The notes under the pieces are model-generated. The model saw only the letters and a list, made by a program, of their open reading frames with translations. It was not told the DNA's origin and made no database searches. A DNA stretch of 64,000 nucleotides from Dromaius novaehollandiae. Taxonomy: Eukaryota > Chordata > Aves > Casuariiformes > Dromaiidae. This document shows, in pieces, positions 22,691 through 37,500 of this stretch (the stretch's first letter is position 1; each line of letters begins with the position of its first letter). The stretch is from the NCBI RefSeq assembly GCF_036370855.1, contig NC_088100.1, positions 130,136,085-130,200,084 of the forward strand. Direction: 5' to 3'. The translations under genes and the position numbers were made by a program.

Positions 22691-25600
22691 CCATGCACAC
22701 GTGTTCAGGAAAGGCATGTAAGGAGTAGCGCTGGCAGAGAGTGCTGACTTCTGGTAGGGACGTGGAGCTGCTCTGTGTTATTGCTGGACTGCAAAAGCAG
22801 TTGTCAGAGTGACTATGCTTTGCTATTATTCCTAGTTCCTATCCTTTGGAAGGGGACAGCTTTCAGCAGATCAGCTCTAGGATATGGCTGGCAGCAGTGT
22901 GAATCATTTTCTCCGCTTAGCGCTGAAAAGGATCTGACCAAGGCACAGGGCAGGCCATGCACTGGTTACGCTGGTGTATTTGGCCTAGGATGTGACCATC
23001 CTCCTCAATGGGTTAGAAAAATTCTAAACTAGAGAGTTCAAAAAGAGTCAAACTATCCTACCAGCGGCTTTCCACTGTGGAAACAGATTTATATGCATCT
23101 TTTCTGGTCTAACCTGTCTTTGCAATTCTTTTGCTAGGGGGATTAAAACACTAAATTCTCCCACACAGCCTAACAAATACTTGCTAAGGCTTCTGTTCAG
23201 CTCATAATGACATTTATTGCCTGTCACCAGCAGTCAGTGGCACAGTCAAGGTATCATCACCCTGACTTGTTTTTATGAAACAGAAACCACTGCTACACTG
23301 GTCTGTTGGCTGAACGGAATTACAATGATGCAGCATGCTTCCATGCCAAAAGTGGTTAAACAGGCCTCAAGCGCATACGGATTATCATGAAGACAGAGTG
23401 ATTTTGAGCTTTTCCAACACATTTCTCTTTCCAGTTTGGTTCATTGGCTTCCAGAGTGAGAACTGCTTGTTCACAAATAGCTCAATACATTTTCTCAAAT
23501 ACAAACATTCAAACTCATTTTTACCCCTTCACTTCACTTCACAACCCAGTTCAGGGTTACCAGCACTGCAGAGCTAGAGCAAAGAGCCAGGCAACACAGA
23601 GTGAGACTGAGGTTCACAGTCTGCAATCTCCATTTTGCACACCTTCTTTTAGAAAGAGCCAGATTTGTATTAATTTTGCCTTATCTCTTGGGTATCCTCG
23701 CTGTTTTTTTCTAAAACATACATATTTTTCCTGTCTTGCAGTACACATATGAAACAGCTCTGAAGCATTTTGCTTTTGAGCATTTGATGAAAACTCAACA
23801 AACAGCAACAGAGCAGACTTTCCACTTACCATTCTCAGATGTACTAGGTCACTAGGGATACAAAACAACAGGCGTGAGAAGCAAGAGCGAGAGAAACGTC
23901 TCAATACTGAATATACGGCACAGTTTTATACATCCCTGGTGTCCCAGCAATATAGATTACTAAGGGCTGTCCATTAATTTCCTAGAAGCCAGTTCCTTCT
24001 CTCCTTCCATCTCTGTTGTGCTTCCTCTGAGCCTGACTGACCAGAGAGATATGCAAAAACAATGCAGTGTTGTCTGTCTGCTAGAGGTGATTTCCGCCAC
24101 CTGACCTTAGCTCCAGAACAGCCCTAAGCCCTTAGGAAAGCTGCATTAAAAACAACCAGTAAAAACACAAGAAGGAACAAGAGGGGTTTCAAGAAGAATT
24201 GTCAGGCAGAAAAGCAGGTCACTTTACTTCTCATCCTATTTATACTGGAGTATCTCTGAATATATGAGGATATTTCTGGCTTTTATGACATATAAAGACT
24301 GCTGAAGACATATTTTATCACCTAAAAATCAAGTACTTTAGGGACCTTAAATATAAAACAGACTTTTTAAAAGGCAACTATAATTTGGGTCCTAATCCTA
24401 ATTTACTCCTAGAGTTATCCTAGGCTTCCTGTTAAAATGAAGTTGCAGAATGAAATATACGACTCTACTGAGTTTATCCACAGAAGCTAACAAGTGGGAA
24501 CTGTGGAATGCTAATGCATTTAGAAAAAAAAAAATCTCAATTTCTAACACAATTTACATCCACAATCTTTGTGAAAGAGACAGCTATAAGAAATTACAGC
24601 CTTATACATTAATTGGATGAAATGCTATCTTGGAACAATATCAGAACACATACTGTAAGTATGGTAGATTGCTTTCAATTTATTTCTACAGTTTCCATAT
24701 ATAAATGCATCTAACCTTATATCTGCATTTAGCAAATAAACCTTTGTACATAAAGTAACCAGATATGGTACCCAGCACTTCACCACATCCTGTCATTTAA
24801 TCTATCTGGCATGAATAGAAGCTCTTTGATCTGTACTAACTATCTTTATCTCAGTGTAGATCTCAGCTTTCCTATCTGTTAGGTTAAGAAAGCTTTAATC
24901 AGAGAGTTTGAGCTAGTCTTATTGAATTATATTATTTTTCCTCCGTATAACAAAGCTACATCAAGCTCAGTTTCCTTTTACATCTGTATTTTGATTAGAA
25001 ATGTTATGTTTGGAAAAGGGAAAAGAGTCCGGTTTTAGTAGATTTTATGCCATTCTAATTTAATTTGAGTGCAGAAAAAACCACATTTCCAAAGTATTTT
25101 AACTGAAAGGTGAATATAAGTTCACCTGGGCCTAGGGTGCCATATACACTGTCCCCAAGCCCAGCAAGCTGTGGAAAATTTTGGAGCTCACGCTTTTTTT
25201 TCCCACTGTCCTAAACATCACTGCTGGGGTTTTTTTTGTGCTCCTGAAGATGTGAGAGGTCCCTGCGGGTTAGCCTCAACACAAAATTTCCCTTATCTAG
25301 TGGCAGGGGCACAAGCCTGAGAGCTGGAAACCATGAGCTCTCTTCCTGAATCCACCATCTGCCTTGTGATAAATCACTGTGAAGTCTCTCTTCCTGCTCT
25401 CCTCTCTCCCTCTTCTCCCCGCATATATCTGGTCTCCTAGAATATGGGCAGGGAGGTAAGTCCATAAACGTGTCACTGGGCCAGGCAACTGCTTGTAACT
25501 GTCCTTTTGCCAGTGTTTGTCCTGTGACAGGCCAGAGGAAACATCAGTTACTCACCTCTCTTTCACTGAGTTGCAAGTTATGTAGGCAGGCAAGTACTGG

Positions 25601-26979
25601 CGAGCAGATGGAAGGTCACGCTGCAGCTTTCTCCTGCTGTACCCTCTCCTGGTAGCTTGCTGGTCTGCCCATAGCTCAGATTGCAAATTCATCAGATTAC
25701 ACTGCAAAGAAACCATCCTCCCCATCACAAAATGCCTATCCTAGAAATGCCTGATGTGGCTGAGACCTTCAGGCACAAGTGTACTACACATAATAACACC
25801 TCCCAAACTGGTCTGCTTGCCCCAACCTGGGATTTTAAAAGATACCTTCCAGTGCTCTGCTTGTTAATGACTTTGTTCATAACTTGACTTAAACATGCTA
25901 GGTCAGGAACTCAGTCATGAAATGGTTTACGGCTCAAGTTATCCGGGTTCAGACTAACTCACTCATAAAATAATTTGAAATTTGATGTTGTGCAGGTATA
26001 GACAAACACAACTTAGCCCAAGCTACAGGATAATCAGAGGTAGCACAAAATTTCTCAGTTTAGTTTCAACATAGCATAGCTGTATTCTCACTGACCTGAC
26101 AAAGCTCATTTTAAGTCTGAATTGGTTCAGCATTTCCAGCACGGTTGCTGAATTGCTAGAGGCTTAGGGCAACAACTACCAGAATAAAAGGGAATGCTTT
26201 CTGTGCCTGGATGAATTGGCTTTCTAGTAATTGACAGAAAGGACTCACGGTGGACACCAAAGTATCTACTGAGAAAGACTGAATTACTAAATAAAGCTGC
26301 TCTTGCTGAGACTCACATTGAAAGGCCAGAAAGAGCAATCAGTGTCAAAAGAAACTGGACTTGCAGACAAAGTAATACCACTTCTTTGCTTCTCCATTAG
26401 AATGACTATAGCTGCCTATTACAACCACCTTTTGCTTTTGGTCACAAACAGAAGATGGAGAAATACTTTTTCTGATTTTAGCATCTGTATTTTTATCCTG
26501 CCAATGAATCGTTAACCATTTTGTTAGAAGCAGCTTCTAGCATGCCTATTTGCATTCACACCACACTCACAGCAGAAGAATCCAGGCTAGTTTTTGGTTT
26601 CTCTTATTGTCTTCAGTGTGAGCCATTTCCAAGGCACCGTGGATGATCTTTCCTTATAGGCCTTACTGTGGTTTTCAATGCAAAGTGGGGCTTTGTAACA
26701 CTTTCGGGGTTAACAAAATCATTCAAAGATAGACTGTTTGAGGTAGGTAACGTGCACTCCCTTCCCTCCAAGCAATTACCAGATTTTGCATAGAAAGTGC
26801 AGCCAGTTTTACGAGGGTTTGGAGTCTTATGAGAGCCTTCATCTCAATTTAACAAGCAGGTCTGTATGCAGCTGAAGTGCTCTACTAGCCAAACTGGTGG
26901 AAGATCTTACTTGTCATGAATTTTATTTTTCATGAACAACCTTGCTGATCTTTCATAACGTACACAGGCCCTGCTAACG

Positions 26980-26994
26980 CTGCTGCTGCTGCTG
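26980..26994 (+). repeat. Short (CTG)5 microsatellite
   Basis: Five uninterrupted CTG units in non-coding sequence. Confidence 0.9.
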
Positions 26995-28499
26995 TTTTGT
27001 TAACTAGAAAGGACAGAAGAATGGATTGACTAAACTAGGAATCCTAATAGTTCTGGAAAGAGCCTCACTTGAATGGTTCTTTCTTCATGGATAGATTTTG
27101 GATAGATAGCTACACGTAAAATCGTAATATGCTATCAGAGTGGCACCAACATAAAACAATTGAATTATATGAACTGTATTTCAGTCAGATTTTGACTGGG
27201 ATAAAGGTAAATCCTCAACTCCTCATTCCCTGCTCTTGAAAGACAAATAAGCAACACAGTGATTCTAAGCAGAAAAATGAATGCTTATATGCCTAGCAAC
27301 CTTCTGGGTGAATGTGCTTAAGAAATTCCAAGAGCTATGACACTAAGAACAGGAACTCATCACCTGAACAAAACCATGAATGTGTACTAGTTTGGAGCCA
27401 GCAGCAAACCTGTAACAAATGTAAGCCACTGGAAGGAGACAAAGAGCTACACTGTGTGATCATTAAATACCCACAGCTGAACCTGTACTGCACTTACGCT
27501 ATACATATATCATTTCCTTTGATCCTGTAACTGAAACACAATATTGGGTCTAGGAAATCTGATTCTGGCAGAAACTTCCTATGTACCATTTGGTAAATCA
27601 GTCTGTATTTCCCAACCTGTAATGCGTGAATACAGAGGTAAGAATGAACTAAACAGGTTTAAAGCGTTGTAAGGCCTGTGCTCATACACCTGGGCCTCTG
27701 GAAGTGCAAGCTGTTATATTATTGAGGCGTTTAGGTCTTGCAACTTCTCTGTTACACTTCACACTGTTTTGCAGTCACCTTTTTGAATTTTATAACCAAA
27801 ACCTCTCTCTAAATTCCCTTGCTGTCTACAGTGCATAATTCTGTAGTTGTACTAGTAAAAATGAATGAGGTAAAATAAATAGGACTGTGTTGTTTAAAAA
27901 TGAGAAATGGTTATGAAAAGTTCAGTGAAACATTATATTATAAAAATAAAATATTAGCAGAGAGGAGAGACATCCCTACCACAGTAGCTCTACTATCCTT
28001 TTATACATCTTGCATACAACCAAAAGGCTCTTAAAGGAACCCTGAATTTGCTGCTTTCATGATTATTGTTACAAAAAATAATTGTTTTATTTTTTCAGAC
28101 ATTTTTGTTTGAAACTGAAAACCCAAACCTCTAAATCTCCTGGAGGAAAAGGAGATGACAAAATGTAAACAATTACCCCATTTGAAGACCTTTACATATG
28201 TTTCCAAGTGGGGGATAGGGAGAAAGACTCTCATTTGCAGTTCATATTGATTTAATTAGAATAGACATATTATAGCACTTAGACATTAACCAGCCTACTA
28301 AAAGGAAGTTCATTTATGCAATGTTTTAATTTGCATCGAAGGATCACAGAAATGCCCTGACCCTCAATAAGGCCTAAATGCATCCCAAACTTCTAGTCCT
28401 ATTCCCCCTATAAATACATTTCCTCCAGACACTCTCTCCAGCCTTGACCTCTCCCTTCTTCAAACTCAACCTGTTTTTCTCTCCCTCCTGAAACACTGA

Positions 28500-28521
28500 T
28501 GCTGAGCAAGCCAGCTCAGCA
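28500..28521. repeat. Perfect 8-bp inverted repeat
   Basis: TGCTGAGC pairs with GCTCAGCA across a 6-base loop, about 900 bases upstream of the C1D CpG island. Chance occurrence is quite possible. Confidence 0.6.
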
Positions 28522-29389
28522 CGTTCCCTTCAGGCAACCAGCCATGACTTAATCAGCCACGTACACTTCTGCATAACCTGTAGTTGAGAACAGGCTATCC
28601 TCAACCACACTGAATGTCTCCAGTGATCCTATCTTAATCTGTCTTGGAGGGGGCAGGCTGCACACTACAGTTACAATAAGCTTCCGATGCAACTGTGAAC
28701 AGAAGGTAGGCCAAAGAGGTCTTTGGCTAGTAGCTCCAAGACTTCTGATGCAGATACTGATTTCTGTTTTACTATTTATCAGAATGTAAATCTATAAAAC
28801 GTGGATTAAATCTTTGGGAGCCACAGATGTGTTTATGCAATCTTCCAGTCAACAAGCTGTCACACTGGTGAAACAATAATTCACTGTATTTTAAGCCCTC
28901 CTTTACTTGCCAAAATCTTGAGGAGAAACACTGTGGGAACTGGAACCAAAAATGACATTAGAAACCCACCCTCGCTCAACAAGTGAGGTGAAGCCTGGCA
29001 ACCTCCCTCCCAGCTGAGAAGCCCCCTGAGAATTCTCAGCAGAACAAGGCAGCTCTCACAACCTCCATACAGACAGCACCCGCATCACAGCCTCCAGCTC
29101 TCCAAAGGCAGTTTGTGCCTTCCTTTTTCTAGGACGAAACTGCAAGTGCCTGGAACAACACACTCCGCCAAAGCTGTGGCTGACGTACTCCTCCTCCACC
29201 TAAACGAGCTGGCTGCTCAAGAGCGTTTTGTACCCTAGAAGAGTGGGACGAATTATTTTTGTTACAGACGCAATAGACTATCATTGCTAGCTGTATCTTA
29301 TCACCTTCTGGTTATCTGCTGCGCTACAGAAGGCGCTGGGTAAGGTCTACGAGCAGCACCCTCCCTCTCCCCACGCCCGGCCGCCATCA

Positions 29390-29790
29390 CCTCCAACGGC
29401 TCTGGCACAGACGTCACCGCCGCGCGCCGGAAGTCGGGCCTCGACGGGGCCCAGCCCCGCCCCCCTCCCGCTCTGCCCTCCTTCCGCCTTCCCGCGGCAC
29501 CGCGCATGCTCCTCGCCCACGCGCCGAGCTGGGCCGCCCGCCCAGAGGTAAGAGCGGCTGCTGCTGCGTCGTGATGCCGTGTGCGGGGCGGCCCAGGCCT
29601 CCCCCGTCCCCCCCCCGGAGGCCCGCGCATGGGCTCGTCCGCGGTTCCCCCTCGCCCGGCCGTGGTACGGCTCGGGGCGGCTGGGGCGGTGGTGGTGCGG
29701 CCGCCTCCTGGCCGTGGCGGTTGGGGGTTCGCGACCCGGAGGCGGGATGGCGGCTGGGAGTCCGTGAGGCGGCGGGGCAATGGCGGGGCA
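29390..29790 (+). promoter_or_regulatory. C1D CpG-island promoter
   Basis: A sharp CpG-rich block in AT-rich surroundings. It holds ACGTCA (29411-29416, CRE-half-site type) and CCGGAAGT (29427-29434, ETS/GABP type), no TATA box, and ATGGCGG motifs (YY1-like) near 29747 and 29780. It is the only strong CpG island upstream of the C1D coding exons, so it is taken as the C1D promoter. Open frames on both strands here are GC artefacts. Confidence 0.7.
29460..29547 (+). other. C1D: Probable C1D first exon (5' UTR, start not defined)
   Basis: A strong donor AGAG|GTAAGAG ends an exon at 29547. Spliced to the acceptor before 38639, it would put G at -3 of the ATGG start, a strong initiation context. 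The 5' limit is a guess. An ATG at 29506 in this exon is in frame with the C1D coding exon (14 extra codons), but its context is weak (C at -3, C at +4). Confidence 0.5.
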
Positions 29791-32700
29791 GAGGCAGAGT
29801 TAAGTCAGCGTTTCTCCTGCTTTTTGCGTTTTTTGTAACTGCCAGCCGGGAGGAGCGGGGTTGTGAGCGGCTCTGGTGGCGGTGGTGGTGCCGGCCTGGG
29901 GCAGGGAAACACAGCTCTCCCCTCGTTTGGGGTGGGAGCTGCAAGCGTAATCAGATCATGTCAGGGGGCTTTAGGGTTTGGGTTTTTTTCCATCTACCGA
30001 GAGAAGCGCGTTAGAGGGAACCAGAGTCTCTTAATAAACTCTTTACAAGCGTGTTACCCGTGTAAGATTTCTCTCTGTTACAAACAGATGAAGGGGTGGT
30101 GCTCGCAAAAAAAGCTAGTCTCAAAGTACAGCTGTGTGCCTTAAGCATTCACACCTGGGTCTTCAGAGATACTTAGAGCTTCTTTTGGAAGTTTTGTGAC
30201 CAATGCCTTTGAGAGATCGGGGTTAGATATTAAAATATGTTTCATCTTTCAGGAAGAGGTGTTAGAATAGAAGACAGTGGTGGTGAGCCATTGGGACGTC
30301 CTTGCTTTGCCATCGTATCTGGTGTGCGCGTGACCAAGGAACCTGTGCGTGGCCTGGGAACTCAACTGTGCTCTCAGTGGGTTGGGAACGAGCATCACAC
30401 TCCAAATTGTTCTTTTGTCGTGGTCTCAAAGGTGTGAAGACTTCCGTGACTTCCCAGAACTAAGGGTCAGGTTGTGTGCAGTACAGACACAGTGAGCACT
30501 GGCCCAGTTTAGAGCGTGACTGACTTAGTTACTCAGGTGAGTAAAGGCTTTTCAGCGGGAGTCATGCTGTGAGGATAGCTTTGGGCAGTGAAAGGTTAAG
30601 TTCCTATTAAAAATTAGTAAAGCCATGTTGCAACTACATGAACCTTGAGAACTTGGAAGTAGTTGTTGCAGGAAGAGCTTGTCTTCTAAAGAGAAGATAG
30701 AGTTTGCATGTACAGGCCATAGCTAGAATAGTTCAGTAACACTCTTTTCCTTTGACAGAAAGGCAGATGATACTTAAAATTACTAGGCAAGAGTAACTTG
30801 GTAGTAACTTAGATCTCGTTATGATTCTCTCACTTTGTGACAGCATTCTGATTGGAAACTCGGTTGCTGCTAGCAACTTAGTAAGGCACTTTAACTCAGA
30901 AATTAAGTTTTAGGTTATGCCAATTAAAAGGCCTCATTTTTAAGACACACAAAAATACAAAGACTTGATTGTGAAATAAATCAAAATTGAAAGGTGTCTG
31001 GAATGTTTCCTACTTTGAAAAATACAGCAGTTTTAGTCTAAAATATTTGGATATTGCTAATCCTGTAGCAATGTTATCCTTGCTAAAGAAATGAAAGCAT
31101 TTAATGTAAGGCTGTACTCCAGAATATGAGAAACTTGAACATAAAAGTGCTTGTTAGAGGTTTTTAGGCTTCTTATCAGAAATGTGGGTGTTCTGAATAA
31201 TTTGCAGAAATCATACTATTTTCATAAGCACGTTTCTTTTTGAAGTGGTTGCAAGATTTTTAGAATCAGTTCCACACATGTGCACAGCTGATCTGCTTTA
31301 CATAGGAAATACCGGCATTTACCAAAGGGTTGGCTGTGTTTTTTCTTTTCTTTTTTTTCTTTTTTTTTTTAATGGCAGCAGTACAAAAATCATAGGATGC
31401 ATATGGAATGGTGAACAAAACACAGAAAAACATCAGTTCCTGTAAATAAATAAGCAGTGCAGCCTGGCATTGGACTAGTACTGGTCCCTGCACCTCCAGG
31501 TAGATACTGCAGAATCAGAGCTGGAGAAGACAGCACAGAAAGAAGAAACAAAGGTAACTGAGGAGTAACAAGGAGAGAGAAGCTTGATGTTGTTAAATTT
31601 AGAGGTGATGCAGACGAGACATGGTAATACCATAAAAGCTTTGAGGTTGCAGACTTGACTACTTTTGTTTGTAATTAGTTGCTTTTTTCCGTTCTTCATG
31701 CAGGTTTGCTATGGGATGTTTTGCTGGACCTCTGTTCGGGCGTACAAACTGCATTTACTTACCTGTTGACATAGGCAGTGTTTCCCATACATGGTGTTCT
31801 GTATGAACTCTGTTTTTCTGTGCTTGGAAATCTGTCTGCCCAGGCCTCTGATTTCCCTGCTTCCTATATTCTCCCTGTTCTTTGTTCTTCCTTCTGTACC
31901 TGGCTGTGGTTACTGCCATTCCCTTTCTTCCTGTGCCAGGCCAGAATTCATTTCTATTCTCCTCCCTACAGTGTTCTCTTATTCCATTTTTCCCCTGTGA
32001 GAGTTCCATGTCCCCAGTCAATTTTTTTCTATTATTCCCTCACTTCTCTGTTTTTGCACATCCTTTTTCTTTGTTGATGGTTGTTTGTCTTCTTTTTGTT
32101 ATTGATTGTTAAATTCTATTTAGGAGATAGGTAAAGAGAAAAGATTTTTCCCACTGTGTTTTCCCCTGCATCAAGACTGTTTGCTGATGCCTAGAACACA
32201 ACACTTTGCCATCCCACAGTAATTACATTATGTCCAACCAATAAATAGGTCACATACCTAATACATCCAGTAGTTGAACAAAGAGTCAAATGGTCAAATA
32301 ATAGCAAAAAATAAATTGCAGTTTCTGTTAAAAACAGTGGAGAAAGGCACTGCATGAAGCATAAATATAGGAAATTAAATTCCAATAAAAGGAAGTACTT
32401 TTCCACATGCTGTGGAGCTAGCGGCCAAAGGAAACAAATGAGGCCAGCAGTTTAAAAGGATTAAAAAACTCCCGTAGCTATATTTCTGGGTATTTATGGC
32501 ACTGATACCAGTGGATAGTGGCAACAAAGTTTGGAAGAGGTGGTAAACTCCATGATTCAGAGTATATTTCAGCTGTAGACTGGAGGCAGATTATTTTCTA
32601 TTCACTATGGATTTGGTTGGATGGAAGTATTTAGTACTGGTTTCTGTTACAGATGGAAAATGTACTGGGAATACAGAGATACTGAGTCTCCTCTAGCCTG

Positions 32701-33241
32701 ACAATGTAAGCTCTTTTACGCAAGTTTTGCTGTACAAAAAGTTCTTGCTGGGTATTATATTTTAGAATAATGTAGACTTAGAAACTTAACATCATTTTAA
32801 AGCCTCAATCTTCAACTGAGCTATGCTAACGTACTCAGAATGGGAGAGCTTTTACAAAAGCCTCTCACCAGGAAGTGTTCTGGGCATACCTAAAGACAGC
32901 TTGTTTGAGCACCGTACTTGCTGACAGATCTGCTGACAGACTTGAGCCAGTGTGTATTGGATTTGTTCAGGAGAGGAAACGACTATGTCAGTGAAGGTGC
33001 AGAATCTAGGACAGCTGATGATACTGCACAGAGAATAAAAAATGTTTTGGGAATCATACACATGAGGTTGAAAGTTTTTAAATCAGAGCTGGTGTATGTG
33101 GAGAGGGATGGGGCTGCAGTGAGTATGGGTTGCTTAAGCCAAAATGGGATACCTGGTTCCTCATGTGGTATCACCCATGGGCTGAAGTGTAACTGAGCTT
33201 CAAAAATATTATCCTACTCTTTAAAATTTGATCTTTAAGAA

Positions 33242-33255
33242 GGGGGGGGGGGGGG
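33242..33255 (+). repeat. Poly-G run (14 bases)
   Basis: Fourteen consecutive G in C1D intron 1, flanked by A-rich sequence. The length is prone to sequencing error. Confidence 0.85.
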
Positions 33256-34439
33256 AAACCCTTGCAAATCCTCAGAGGCTGGAGAGACTTTGTCAGTGAC
33301 ATCAGCATGAGCCTGATGGCTGTGAGCAGTTTTGTAGGGTCCTTCAGTGCCCTTTGGGATGCTGACTGGAGCCTAACTTTGAAGGCAGTGTTGAAAATGG
33401 CTGCTTGGCTGTTGCCAATTTGTAATACACTGTGAAGAATGTATTGTGTAACTGCCATAGCTTGATTTGGGATATTTTTAAGGGGATCAAGATAAGCCCA
33501 TTGGTGCATATTTGGTATTTCATGGTAGGCTTAATTGCTTTTGCAGTGGAAATCTATCTTGTAAACATGATTGTGAGCTGGCGTTGCAAGAGTGTTCTGA
33601 ATAATTGTGCTGGACGTGCTCTCCAGCTGCCCCAAGCTGGCTTGAAGGGCATTAACAGCAAAACAGATCTATGGACACAGTAATGCTAACTTTTTTTATT
33701 ACACAGCAGTAATGCTGAGGAGTCTACTTGGCAGTTTGCAAACATGGAATAAAATGGATTTTTCTGCCTCAAAGAGGTCTATAATCTAAGGACTTATTGT
33801 TATGATTTCTGATAGCTTTAGCTGTGGTAATTTAAGATGGTTGTTCCTTGTTGCTCTGCCATCCTATTGCTGCAACAGTGAACTACAATGTAAGAGCAGA
33901 AGGGACGTGTTCCGCTTCTCTTGCACATCAGGTATATTCACTACAAGTTGCGAGTCAGAACTCACAAAGGGGAAGGTCAGTGCCGTTCCTTAGGAGCTGG
34001 CGGAGATGTTTTGTGATACTGATGTTGCTAATGCATTTGATTTCAATTTGAGAGAATGTTATATTTCTTAATCAAAAGGTTATAGGTTTGTTTGGTGTTT
34101 TCTTTGCATATCTATAAATATCCATGAAAAGGAGGAAAGTTAATCTATTTTTCCTATTACTTATTTAGGAAAAAAAAGATCTGAGCTCCATACGAAGATG
34201 TTGAAGGCTGCCTGCCACTTCAATAGATAAGAATTAATATGAACTCTCAATTGGGCCGCAATATTAAGCAAACTAAGGATGCTAAACTACTTTTGTCTTC
34301 TGTTTGTGTGCTACATGGAAATATTTCACATATCTAATTTTTCAGCTCTGTCTTTTTAGTGTCTGTCGTTGCCACTTTGATATATGCACATAGCGTCCAT
34401 TTCTTACTGCATGTGTCTTCAGCAAAATCTCCTACAGAA

Positions 34440-34505
34440 GTATGAGAGTAAGTGTATGAAGAGGTATGAATATGTATGTGTATGAGAGCATGAAGTATGA
34501 GTATG
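34440..34505 (+). repeat. Imperfect GTATGA tandem repeat
   Basis: GTATGA occurs at 34440, 34454, 34464, 34480 and 34495, with GTATG at 34474 and 34501, separated by short related spacers. A decayed simple repeat. Confidence 0.85.
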
Positions 34506-37500
34506 CCTAGACAGTTTGTATCTTGCAGGATGACATAGACAGGTTTGGCTGAGAGGTGTGTCGGGGGGGAGAGATGGGAAGGAGAGGTTTGTTTTTAAGC
34601 CAGCTGGTGAGGGCTGGCAGTCGCTTCTGAAGCCTTGCGTTAAAGCACAGGGATATATTCAGAGATTACTCCTAGAGCCACCTGCAAATTGTTCACCTTC
34701 CCTCTTTCTTACCTTTGTACGCCAGTCACAGGCTTGCTTTTGTTGCAATGAGTCTGCAGAGTTCTGTTCTGTCTCCTGAAAGATAAATGTAAAGATGGAC
34801 AAAGGTCTAATTTTGCTTGTTGTGTTGTGCACAGTCATCTGTTTTTGTTTTTATTTAAACGTCCTCAGCCCAGAATTTAGGTGGATCATATATTAGATCA
34901 ATAGCCACATTAGCACTATGGCAAGCTGCTTCTGATTGTCACCCAGTTAGTCCTTTCTATATAGTCTGCAGAAGATGATGTCTTTTCTTTTTCTCATTCT
35001 GTATCTTCATGTTTGTGTCCTTTGTGTGGCTCATGATGTCCCATCTTTCTCTCCCTTCCCCTTTTGAAGGCTGAGTGTACTCCTTGCTCTGGTTTATGCT
35101 ACATCAGCTGGAGAGAAAACAGTATGTTCCTTGTTTTCTTAGCAGAAGTTTATATAAATGTGGTGATGTTTCTGAATAAATGAGAATTACCACCTGTGTA
35201 AACTCATTTTATGATATTTTTCTTGATCAGCCTTAAATGCAATTAATCTGTTTTCTCATGAAAATAGTTTGGTTTATGACTTACAGTTCTTTTCTTCCTC
35301 AAATACTTCCCCCCACCCCGGGAAAAAAAAACAAAAAAAACCCTGCATGGCATTTTTTTAAGCTCAGGGTTAAAAGGGAACGTTGTCTGGTAGATTGATG
35401 TTATGAAGTCATATCACGTTTTTCATCACTATTTGTTCATCTCAGTGTCCTTAATCAGAATAGCCCCTTTTCTATTTTATGTTTATAGGTTGTGAACTTG
35501 CCTTTGCATTCCCAAAATTAAAGGTGGTATGAAGTATTATCATCATGCATACAACCACAAGTTATCTTTTCTGTCTTGTTTATCCAGTACTTAGGGTAAG
35601 GCAGTACTTCCATTACTTATTCTTCCCGGCCTTTCCCATTATTAACATGCTTACCCAGCAGGTGTTTTCATATCCTCACCTATCAGAATATTTGTAATAT
35701 TCTTAATTTTTTTAAGTGGGATCTCTGTGACAAAATATGGCTGAGACTCAGCAAATCTAACAAAGAAAACATGTATAGTAAAAATCCGTTTCAGGAACTG
35801 AGTAAGTTTCTGCTTGTTCAAAATACATAGAAAACTACTTGTAGAACTTTGAGATAAACTTGTTTGCGATTTAATAACGTAAGGATTGAGGGCACTATTG
35901 CCTTTAGATATATATACAGAGTCACTGATGTGGTCTTAGTTCCTCCCGTCTGTGGCGTTGTCATTCTGCAGGTGTGAATGTGCAGCCTGTGTGTTGATTT
36001 TGGCAAAGAGTTTTGCAGAAGATGTGGCATGCATATTTTCTAATGTAGAGTAACTTAATTCTTGTTGATTCAATGTTATCAAAACTATTTTAAGCCATCT
36101 GCTGCCTTATTGTTGGCATGTGCCAACACTGTAACATATCCTGTTCAGAGATTAGTAGTGCTGGGACAACAGTCCAGTGAAACCACCGGAGTGGTCCCTC
36201 TGCAGCAGGAGCAGGAACTTGCTAGTTGCTGTTGAAATGAACAGAAAAGCACAAAAGCTCAAGAAATACTTTCCCCCCCCGCCCTGGACAGAGGGAGCAG
36301 ACCTCTCAATGAAGAGTACTGTACACAAGTTAATGTACAGTTTTGTTCCATTGAGGGCTGCTGCATTTTTTCCCTTCCTTGCTACTTGACAGGGACAAGT
36401 AAATAGTTTGTGATATGAGGGCAAACTTAATTCTTCCTGGTTCATGAGACAGCAGTAATAGAAAAATTTATTTTGGACTGTATTTGTTACCTTTCTCTCC
36501 ATCTATCTTCCTTTTCTCTCATCCTTTAGAATGTATACATGCTCCAGGGACTGTTTATTGTTGCAACTGCAGTAAAATAGCCAAAATCAGTTGTGAGCAG
36601 TAAGGCATTCCTGCTGCAGGAGTTTGGTGGTGTTTTTTCATGCTGTCGCCAGTTTTGGCTATCCTGATAGAGGGTGGGAGAAAAGTTGGGATGTATCACT
36701 GTTCACGCATGTCCATCAAATTAAGACCACGGTAGATTAAGTATTGTAGGTGATGGTAAACATTGGGGATGAATGTTGGTCTGGATTACCTCTCTCTCCT
36801 GCATGAATAAGTATAGTAAAATTCTGTTGACAGACACCTTCCCACCAGGTTTAGCTGTATTAACAGCTGGTAAAATCTAGTTTCTTCAGTCAGTTTGACT
36901 ATTTTTTCTGCTTTATTATATGACTAGAAGTTAACAACAGGGTTGCTGGACTGTGACTGAAAATCAGCCTAACGAGGCTTATTATAAGGCAGGTGGCCAG
37001 GACAGAACTAAACACAAACAATACTGTCATTAATGACAGAGATAATTGTATTGATGTTTTACCTTCCTGTGGGCAGCATCTTGCAAGTTCAGCTGAGCTT
37101 TCTTGCTTAGGTATGTTGCAGCTGACTGAAATGGCATACACGTATGTGAATTTATATGCTGGGGTGGGGAGGGGACATTCAGCCCACCAAGGTTAGCATT
37201 GCAGTTCTGTACTCAGTCTGAAAAACAGCTCTGACCAGTATGAAAAGTCAAGCAGCTGAGGAGGACTGTAATTCTAAACCATGCAAACAGCAGCAGTGAA
37301 ACTGTGTTTGTTAAATAGGTGATCCTGTTTTCAGTCACTCTGGTGCGCTAACAACTGGAGTTGCAGGCAAGGTTGAGTAGAGGAGCTCCATCCTGTTTTT
37401 TCTCCCCATCTTCCTCCTGTTTGACCTCTAGAAGACACAATAAATAGAAACCTCCCTCACACAGACCATGCTCTTGCCAGGAACAGATCAAATCTTAATC

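Larger units (their letters stand above)
16030..29389. other. WDR92-C1D intergenic region; no gene recognised
   Basis: About 13 kb of AT-rich sequence. The longest open frame (159 codons, minus strand, 17687-18166) has no recognisable domain and no splice partner I could find. Content seen is a CR1-like fragment (22632-22690), a short (CTG)5 at 26980-26994, an 8-bp inverted repeat at 28500-28521, and scattered poly-A/T. Enhancers could be present but cannot be read from a single sequence. Confidence 0.6.

Noticed and set aside
29301-30014. Open frames of 147-176 codons on both strands at the C1D CpG island
   Set aside because: Low-complexity Pro/Arg/Gly-rich translations with no family resemblance; a composition artefact.
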